Positions 7,320-12,079 of a stretch of 12,079 nucleotides of DNA are shown piece by piece. Under the pieces are notes generated by a model. It was not told the origin of the DNA. It searched no databases and saw nothing but the letters and a program-made list of their open reading frames with translations. Every line of letters starts with the position of its first letter. Position 1 is the stretch's first letter. Where the stretch lies: the NCBI GenBank assembly GCA_046304235.1, contig JBKCEW010000142.1, positions 1-12,079 of the forward strand, written 5' to 3'. The position numbers and the translations under genes were made by a program. Origin of the DNA: CANHVK01 sp046304235 (GTDB lineage Bacteria; Bacteroidota; Bacteroidia; Flavobacteriales_D; Crocinitomicaceae).

Positions 7320-8963
7320 TCACGTTTGGATATTTCCAACATTATATGGTTTTTCTGCTTTTTTATGATTCGCCATTTCTATACCCATAGAGATTATTTT
7401 ACGTGTTTCTTCAGGCTTTATAATTCCATCTACCCAAAGTCTTGCAGCAGCGTAATAGGGAGAAATTTGTTCGTCATATCGTGCTTTAATAGTATTGTAA
7501 ATTTCGTCTTCTCTTTCTTTTGTGATTTCTTCACCTCTTGCTTTTAAGGTCGCAACCTCAATTTGTAACAGTGTTTTAGCAGCGGCTGCACCACTCATTA
7601 CAGCAATTTCAGCAGTAGGCCAAGCAACAATTAATCTTGGGTCATAGGCTTTACCACACATTGCGTAATTACCTGCACCATAAGAGTTTCCAATGATGAT
7701 TGAGAATTTTGGAACGACTGAATTAGCCATAGCGTTTACCATTTTAGCACCGTCTTTTATAATTCCAGAATGTTCTGATTTAGAACCAACCATAAATCCT
7801 GTTACGTCAGTTAGGAAAACTAATGGAATATTTTTTTGATTACAATTCATTATAAATCTAGCAGCTTTATCTGCTGACTCGTTGTAGATTACACCCCCGA
7901 TTTGAATTTCACCTTTTTTGTTTTTGATTACCTCCCTTTGATTTGCAACGATTCCAACACTCCAACCTTCTACGCGTGCATATCCACAAATTATAGTTTT
8001 ACCATAATCGGCTTTGTATTCGGTAAAATCACAATCATCTACTAACCAATCGATCACTTTTTTCATATCGTATGGTTTAGAACGTTCTACAGGAATAACT
8101 CCGTGCACGTCTTTTAAAGCAATTTTAGAAGGTAAAGATTCGCTTCTATCAAATCCTGCTGTTTCTGATTGACCAACTTTATCAACTAATTTTCTAATAG
8201 TTGCTAGACAGTCCTCATCATTTTCAGTTTTATAATCACACACACCTGATATTTCAGTATGTGTAGTTGCACCACCTAACGTTTCATTATCAATTGATTC
8301 GCCAATAGCAGCCTTAACTAGGTATGAACCTGCTAAAAAGATTGTTCCCGTTTTATTTACAATCAATGATTCATCAGACATAATAGGTAAGTAAGCACCT
8401 CCAGCAACACAGCTTCCCATAACAGCAGCAATTTGAAGAATTCCTTGAGAACTCATCTGTGCGTTGTTTCTGAAAATTCTTCCAAAATGTTCTTTATCAG
8501 GGAAAATCTCATCCTGCATTGGTAGGTAAACTCCAGCAGAGTCAACTAAATAGATAATGGGTAATCTGTTTTCCATTGCGATTTCCTGAGCACGAAGGTT
8601 CTTTTTTCCAGTGATAGGGAACCATGCTCCTGCTTTTACAGTTGCATCATTCGCAACTACGATACATTGCTTTTTATGGATATAACCAATTACTACGACA
8701 ACTCCACCGGAAGGACAACCACCGTGTTCTTTGTACATATCATAGCCCGCAAGTGCTCCAATTTCAATTCTTTCTGAATCTTTATCGAGAAGTAAATCAA
8801 TACGTTCTCTTGCAGTTAACTTTCCTTTTTCGTGATGTGCTGCGATGCGTTTTTCACCTCCGCCTTTGTATATTTTTTGAAGTTCACTCTCTAAACGTGA
8901 AATTTTCAATCGCATTTGGTCTTCATTTATATTGAATTCCAATTCTTTAGGGTCAATTGCCAT
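7320..8963 (-). CDS. Acyl-CoA carboxylase beta (carboxyltransferase) subunit, methylcrotonyl-CoA carboxylase-like
   Basis: A 547-residue biotin-dependent carboxyltransferase with two crotonase-like halves. The N half has ARERIDLLLD (51-60), SGGVVVVIG (85-93), LVDSAGVYLPMQDEIFPD (139-156) and an oxyanion-hole segment GSCVAGGAYLP (183-193). The C half has GFMVGSKSEHSGIIKDGAK (389-407) and a second glycine-rich segment GNSYGAGNYAMCGKAYDPR (425-443). The enzyme moves CO2 from carboxybiotin to an acyl-CoA. The FPDKEHFGRIFRN stretch and overall layout fit methylcrotonyl-CoA carboxylase (leucine breakdown) better than propionyl-CoA carboxylase, but the substrate cannot be fixed here. No biotin carboxylase/alpha subunit is in the window. 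It heads a three-gene - strand unit and has its own promoter candidate 18 bases upstream of the ATG. Confidence 0.92.
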   Translation of the reverse strand: MAIDPKELEFNINEDQMRLKISRLESELQKIYKGGGEKRIAAHHEKGKLTARERIDLLLDKDSERIEIGALAGYDMYKEHGGCPSGGVVVVIGYIHKKQCIVVANDATVKAGAWFPITGKKNLRAQEIAMENRLPIIYLVDSAGVYLPMQDEIFPDKEHFGRIFRNNAQMSSQGILQIAAVMGSCVAGGAYLPIMSDESLIVNKTGTIFLAGSYLVKAAIGESIDNETLGGATTHTEISGVCDYKTENDEDCLATIRKLVDKVGQSETAGFDRSESLPSKIALKDVHGVIPVERSKPYDMKKVIDWLVDDCDFTEYKADYGKTIICGYARVEGWSVGIVANQREVIKNKKGEIQIGGVIYNESADKAARFIMNCNQKNIPLVFLTDVTGFMVGSKSEHSGIIKDGAKMVNAMANSVVPKFSIIIGNSYGAGNYAMCGKAYDPRLIVAWPTAEIAVMSGAAAAKTLLQIEVATLKARGEEITKEREDEIYNTIKARYDEQISPYYAAARLWVDGIIKPEETRKIISMGIEMANHKKAEKPYNVGNIQT

Positions 8964-8980
8964 AATAGATAATTTGAACT

Positions 8981-8988
8981 CAAATTTA
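8981..8988 (-). promoter_or_regulatory. Bacteroidota-type -7 element upstream of the carboxylase gene
   Basis: Read on the - strand, 8988 to 8981 is TAAATTTG, a perfect TAnnTTTG. It lies 17 bases before the carboxylase ATG (8963-8961), in the 61-base gap after the DUF6132 gene. No TTTG is seen at the usual -33 distance. It suggests that carboxylase-elaA-pepO is transcribed separately from the DUF2892-DUF6132 pair. Confidence 0.45.
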
Positions 8989-9024
8989 TAAAAATTACCT
9001 AATGACAGTTGAAAAAAAATAGGT

Positions 9025-9225
9025 TTATTTCTTTTTTATTCCTCTCAAAAAATCTGAAAGTAAACCACCTAATATCATTCCATAAATTGTACTATTTATA
9101 GGTTTAGATGTTATAGCACAAGTTCCTGAAGAACAACCAATAAAATAGTAATATAAAAATCCTCCGAGACCTCCAATCACTATTCCAATGAAGAGAAGTA
9201 GGTGTTTTCTGAAAAATGCAATCAT
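9025..9225 (-). CDS. DUF6132-type small membrane protein
   Basis: A 66-residue protein with two predicted membrane helices (about 8-29 and 44-60). Between them is the conserved-looking GCSSGTCAITS (30-40), with Cys31 and Cys36, and it ends in a basic tail, RGIKKK. This layout and motif match the DUF6132 family of Bacteroidota, whose function is unknown. Its ATG overlaps the TGA of the upstream DUF2892 gene as ATGA (9225-9222), so the two are translationally coupled. The paired cysteines at a membrane face could bind metal or do redox chemistry; that is inference. Recognition is from motif and size. Confidence 0.75.
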   Translation of the reverse strand: MIAFFRKHLLLFIGIVIGGLGGFLYYYFIGCSSGTCAITSKPINSTIYGMILGGLLSDFLRGIKKK

Positions 9226-9425
9226 TTTTTACGATTTGTATTTATTTTAAATGGAAAATAAATTGGACAAAATTTAACCATACCTGTTATTAAAAACACC
9301 GCAGAAAGTATTACCAAAATTATTCCAACTGTTCCTGTAACCAGTTTTCCTAAAAATAGTCCAGTCATAACAATTGCTAAAAGTAAACGAATAACTCTAT
9401 CTGTTGATCCTATATTTTGTTTCAT
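9222..9425 (-). CDS. DUF2892 (YgaP-type transmembrane) small membrane protein
   Basis: A 67-residue protein with the DUF2892 pattern: NIGSTDRVIRL (4-14), two hydrophobic helices (about 12-27 and 30-48) and a cysteine-containing FCPIYFPFKINTN (52-64) like the CPlY..lG..T end of the family. DUF2892 domains form membrane anchors, for example after the rhodanese domain of YgaP, and free-standing copies often sit near sulfur-transfer or redox genes. No rhodanese is present here. It is the first gene of a two-gene unit with the DUF6132 gene. It faces away from the H-NOX gene across a 141-base region holding a CRP/FNR-like palindrome. Confidence 0.8.
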   Translation of the reverse strand: MKQNIGSTDRVIRLLLAIVMTGLFLGKLVTGTVGIILVILSAVFLITGMVKFCPIYFPFKINTNRKK

Positions 9426-9437
9426 TTTTTTTTATTT

Positions 9438-9445
9438 CAAAGTAA
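9438..9445 (-). promoter_or_regulatory. Possible -7 element for the DUF2892-DUF6132 unit (one mismatch)
   Basis: On the - strand, 9445 to 9438 reads TTACTTTG, one mismatch from TAnnTTTG, 12 bases before the DUF2892 ATG. A start site near 9432 would put the palindrome at 9466-9483 about 42 bases upstream, the classic spacing for a CRP/FNR activator and a reason a -33 element might be missing. Weak on its own. Confidence 0.25.
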
Positions 9446-9465
9446 CACAATTTCAACAAAATATA

Positions 9466-9483
9466 TTGTTACATAGGTTACAA
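9466..9483. promoter_or_regulatory. CRP/FNR-like palindromic operator candidate in the divergent region
   Basis: TTGTTACATAGGTTACAA is an 18-base imperfect palindrome in which 7 of 9 base pairs are symmetric, with TTGT...ACAA ends and TAC/GTT-type half-sites, the form of CRP/FNR-family operators. It lies 40 bases before the DUF2892 ATG (- strand) and 83 bases before the H-NOX ATG (+ strand). A further half-site-like GTAACA occurs at 9442-9447, forming a 6-bp inverted repeat with TGTTAC at 9467-9472. The regulator is not in the window. The rest of 9426-9566 is plain A/T-rich DNA. Confidence 0.4.
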
Positions 9484-9537
9484 TCATAAAAATTAAGTTA
9501 ATTTCAAAAAATAGTAATTAAAATAAGTTGTTTTACT

Positions 9538-9545
9538 TAAATTTG
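9538..9545 (+). promoter_or_regulatory. Bacteroidota-type -7 element upstream of the H-NOX gene
   Basis: TAAATTTG is a perfect TAnnTTTG, 21 bases before the H-NOX ATG at 9567. A frame-compatible TTG codon at 9528 lies upstream of this element and would not be on the transcript, which supports the ATG start. No -33 TTTG at the proper distance. Confidence 0.45.
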
Positions 9546-9566
9546 TTTAATTATAAGGGTTTGATT

Positions 9567-10112
9567 ATGTATGGAATCGTAAATAAAGCAATTGAAGAAT
9601 TGGTTACTGAAAATTTTGGAATTGAAAAGTGGAATGCTGTGAAAGATAAAAGTGGAGTTGATATTGATTTTTTTATAAGTACCGAACCCTATGATGATGA
9701 CGTAACTTTTAAATTAGCAAAGGCGGTTTCAGACGAAATGTCTATGACATTATCTGATGTTCTGATTGCTTTTGGTGAATGGTGGATATTGAAAACAGGA
9801 AAGGAAAAATATGGATATTTGATGGAAAGTGGTGGTGGAAATTTTAAAGAATTCATTATCAATCTTCCTTTATTTCATAATCGAGTGATGATGATATACC
9901 CTAAATTAACTCCACCAGAATTTCGAGTTACAAACATAACAGAAAATAGTCTGAATCTTCATTATTATTCAAAACGTATTGGGTTGCAAGAGTTTGTTCG
10001 AGGGTTGATACAGGGGTTAGCAAAATTTTATAAATGTGATGTCAGTATTGAATTAATATCATCAAGAGATACTAATTCAGACCACGAAGAATTTGAAATA
10101 AAATGGAAATAA
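9567..10112 (+). CDS. H-NOX haem-based gas sensor protein, nitric oxide-type
   Basis: A 181-residue stand-alone H-NOX (HNOB) domain. The proximal haem ligand is His104 in LPLFHNRV (100-107). Pro117 in YPKLTPPEF (111-119) is the conserved haem-distorting proline. Tyr133, Ser135 and Arg137 in LHYYSKRIGL (131-140) form the YxSxR motif that holds the haem propionates. The 131-156 stretch resembles the soluble guanylate cyclase beta chain. The distal-pocket tyrosine used by O2-binding H-NOX proteins aligns with Phe143, so an NO sensor is predicted. The ATG at 9567 gives the standard H-NOX opening (MYGIVNKAIEELV); the longer frame would need a TTG at 9528 upstream of the promoter. The stop overlaps the kinase ATG by 10 bases, so the pair is co-expressed and H-NOX should control that kinase. 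Confidence 0.95.
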   Translation: MYGIVNKAIEELVTENFGIEKWNAVKDKSGVDIDFFISTEPYDDDVTFKLAKAVSDEMSMTLSDVLIAFGEWWILKTGKEKYGYLMESGGGNFKEFIINLPLFHNRVMMIYPKLTPPEFRVTNITENSLNLHYYSKRIGLQEFVRGLIQGLAKFYKCDVSIELISSRDTNSDHEEFEIKWK

Positions 10113-12079
10113 ACTTTTCAGAAGAACAAATTAATAGGTTATTTCCTTTTCATTTAATGATTGATAAGGATTTTAAAATTTTATCTACAGGAATTAGTTT
10201 AACTAAAATTATTAAAAATTTTAATAAAAGAAATTTTTTTGAAATTTTTACAATTGAAAGACCCTTTAGATTTAATGGAGAAGATTTTAATGGATTATCC
10301 GCTGATAAAGCGGTTTTTTATATTCTAAAAATGAAATCAAATGAATCATTATTCAAGGCTCAATTCGAATTCATAAATGAAGATAAAGGACTGTTTGTTT
10401 TAACCCCTTGGTTTAACAGTATTGAAGATCTAAAAGAAAATAATTTAATTATTTCAGATTTTGCTAATTATGACCAAACATTTGATTTATTACATGTTAT
10501 TAAAAACATTGAAATAAACACAGATGAATTACGTCAATTGACTAATCAATTAAAATTTAAAAATTTACAATTGGGTTTACAAGAGGAAAAGTTTCGAAAT
10601 ATAATCGAAAATATGAATCTTGGAATCTTAGAGGTAGATAACAATGATATAATTCAATACGCAAACAATACTTTTTCAGCTATTTCAGGGTTTAGTTTGG
10701 AAGAATTAAAAGGTAAAAATGCCCATAAATTGTTTACCAAAAAATCAGACGAAAAAATAATTAAAGAAATTCTTAGTGAACGTATCAAAGGAGAGTCTGG
10801 TAATTATGAAGTTACAGTTTATACTAAAAGTGGAGATGAACGAATTTGGTTCATAAGTGGTGCACCTAATTATAATGATAGAGGTGAAATTATCGGTTCA
10901 ATTGGGGTGCATTTGGATATTACAGACCGAAAAAAACTAGAGAAAGCACTTGAGAAAGCTCGGGATAAAGCACAAGAAGCATCTAAAACTAAAGAGTTAT
11001 TTTTAGCGAATATGAGTCATGAAATTCGTACTCCGCTAAATATTATTCTCGGTATGACTCGCTTAATTAAGAAGGAAAATTTAAATGAAAGACTTGTCGA
11101 ATATGTAAATCATTCCCAATATGCTGCAAATCATTTGTTAGCTATAATTAATGATATCCTTGATATATCTAAGATTGAATTTGGTGAGATGAAACTTCAA
11201 TTAAATCCATTTAATTTATATTCATTATCAAATGCTATCGAATCTATTTTTACTCCAAATGCAGAAGAAAAAGGATTGAATTTTAATTATTCAATTTCTG
11301 ATAATATAAGTGATTCTTTATTAGGTGATGATTTAAGAGTCAGACAGGTATTAATTAATTTGATTGGCAATTCAATTAAATTTACTGATAAGGGCTATGT
11401 TTCTTTAAAAGTTAGTCTTTTGAAAGAAAACAAAGAAACACAAACTATTTCTTTTGAAATTAAAGACTCTGGTATAGGAATGTCTGAAGAATTTATAAAT
11501 CACATTTTTGATAAGTTTTCACAAGAAGCGAATAAAGCGAATAGAAAATATGCAGGAACTGGATTAGGGATGGCTATTTGTAGAGATTTATTGGCTTTAA
11601 TGAATAGTCAATTAAAAATAGAAAGTTTTAGAGGACGAGGCACTACCATTTCTTTTGATATTGAGTTCAAAAAGTCAATAAATAATTCTTCTTTACCTTT
11701 AACTAAAATTTCAAATTTAGAGCTAAATAATATTAGTAGTAAAAAGGTCTTATTGGTTGAGGATAATAAAATTAATAGATTGATAGCAGGTAAAAGCCTT
11801 GAAATTTTAGGTTGTACTTTTGAAGAAGCAATTAACGGAATTGAAGCGATCGAAATTCTTAAAAATCAATCTTTTGATTTAATTTTGATGGATATACAAA
11901 TGCCTGATATGGATGGGGTTGAAGCCACTAAAATTATAAGGCAAGAAATGAAAATTACTACTCCCATTGTAGCACTTACTGCAAATGTTTTCAAACAGGA
12001 TTTAGATTCTTACATTGCTGTAGGAATGAATGATTTTATAATAAAACCTTTTGACGAAGAAAACTTTTTTGAAAAAGTT
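10103..12079 (+). CDS. H-NOX-associated hybrid histidine kinase (HNOBA-PAS-HisKA-HATPase-REC), 3' end outside window
   Basis: An open frame of 659 codons runs to the window edge without a stop. The N-terminus (about 10-150) is an HNOBA domain: LFPFHLMIDKDFKILSTG (13-30), RPF near 53 and the NLIISDF...YDQTFDLL segment (114-130) parallel soluble guanylate cyclase. A short helical linker leads to a PAS/PAC domain (about 163-275, ending GVHLDITDRKKLE). HisKA has SHEIRTPLN (305-313) with phospho-acceptor His306. HATPase has the N box around Asn423, G1 DSGIGM (455-460) and G2 GTGLGM (485-490). The receiver (about 547 on) has Glu553/Asp554, phospho-acceptor Asp597 in LILMDIQMPDMDG, Thr627 and Lys648. 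No membrane segment is seen, so it should be cytosolic. The start overlaps the H-NOX stop in another frame (ATGGAAATAA, 10103-10112). A further domain (Hpt, second receiver or output) beyond the edge is possible. Confidence 0.93.
   Translation, partial: MEINFSEEQINRLFPFHLMIDKDFKILSTGISLTKIIKNFNKRNFFEIFTIERPFRFNGEDFNGLSADKAVFYILKMKSNESLFKAQFEFINEDKGLFVLTPWFNSIEDLKENNLIISDFANYDQTFDLLHVIKNIEINTDELRQLTNQLKFKNLQLGLQEEKFRNIIENMNLGILEVDNNDIIQYANNTFSAISGFSLEELKGKNAHKLFTKKSDEKIIKEILSERIKGESGNYEVTVYTKSGDERIWFISGAPNYNDRGEIIGSIGVHLDITDRKKLEKALEKARDKAQEASKTKELFLANMSHEIRTPLNIILGMTRLIKKENLNERLVEYVNHSQYAANHLLAIINDILDISKIEFGEMKLQLNPFNLYSLSNAIESIFTPNAEEKGLNFNYSISDNISDSLLGDDLRVRQVLINLIGNSIKFTDKGYVSLKVSLLKENKETQTISFEIKDSGIGMSEEFINHIFDKFSQEANKANRKYAGTGLGMAICRDLLALMNSQLKIESFRGRGTTISFDIEFKKSINNSSLPLTKISNLELNNISSKKVLLVEDNKINRLIAGKSLEILGCTFEEAINGIEAIEILKNQSFDLILMDIQMPDMDGVEATKIIRQEMKITTPIVALTANVFKQDLDSYIAVGMNDFIIKPFDEENFFEKV

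Noticed and set aside
8624..8935. 103-codon open frame on the + strand opposite the carboxylase gene
   Set aside because: Composition is Leu/His/Gln-rich as expected of an antisense shadow, with no family likeness and full overlap with conserved coding sequence.
9528..9566. Longer H-NOX reading frame starting at 9528
   Set aside because: The codon is TTG, it lies upstream of the perfect -7 element, and the 13 extra residues have no counterpart in the H-NOX family, which normally starts with an M-x-G-I/V type opening as at 9567.

Overview
The window looks like chromosomal DNA of a low-GC member of the Bacteroidota, most likely class Flavobacteriia. Three signs point there. Coding sequences are strongly A/T-rich. 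Shine-Dalgarno sites are essentially absent before the start codons. Four transcription-unit starts carry perfect copies of the phylum's TAnnTTTG -7 promoter element. The proteins agree: a flavobacterial-style PyrR-PyrB pair, an M13 peptidase, DUF6132 and an ElaA-type acetyltransferase. I cannot name a genus from sequence alone.

Left part (1-2924, + strand): the last 35 codons of pheT (phenylalanyl-tRNA synthetase beta chain), then pyrR and pyrB (pyrimidine regulation and synthesis), then a single-domain STAS protein and ribonuclease Z. Gaps within pheT-pyrR-pyrB and within STAS-rnz are 3-18 bases, so these are two compact units, perhaps joined by read-through. A 214-base A/T-rich intergenic region follows. 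It holds six copies of a 9-base motif (TAACTATTA and near matches) in both orientations. Next comes a long AAA ATPase of the DUF4143 group (3139-4836) with an added C-terminal winged-helix-like domain. It ends at a strong 16-bp hairpin that lies across the tail of the convergent gene.

Middle part (4857-9425, - strand): read in the direction of transcription, a DUF2892 and a DUF6132 small membrane protein (ATGA overlap), then an acyl-CoA carboxylase beta subunit, an ElaA-like GNAT acetyltransferase with a GTG start, and a secreted M13-family metallopeptidase. The last three are nearly contiguous and look like one operon with its own promoter at about 8981-8988.

Right part (9567-12079, + strand): an H-NOX haem protein overlaps by 10 bases a hybrid histidine kinase that runs off the window. 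The kinase starts with an HNOBA domain, the same domain that follows H-NOX in animal soluble guanylate cyclase, then has PAS, HisKA, HATPase and receiver domains. The pair is a two-gene gas-sensing system, predicted to sense nitric oxide. The 141-base divergent region between it and the DUF2892/DUF6132 pair contains an 18-base CRP/FNR-like palindrome. This is the most interesting part of the window. There is no gene-free stretch over 300 bases, and I see no tRNA, rRNA, CRISPR or insertion sequence.
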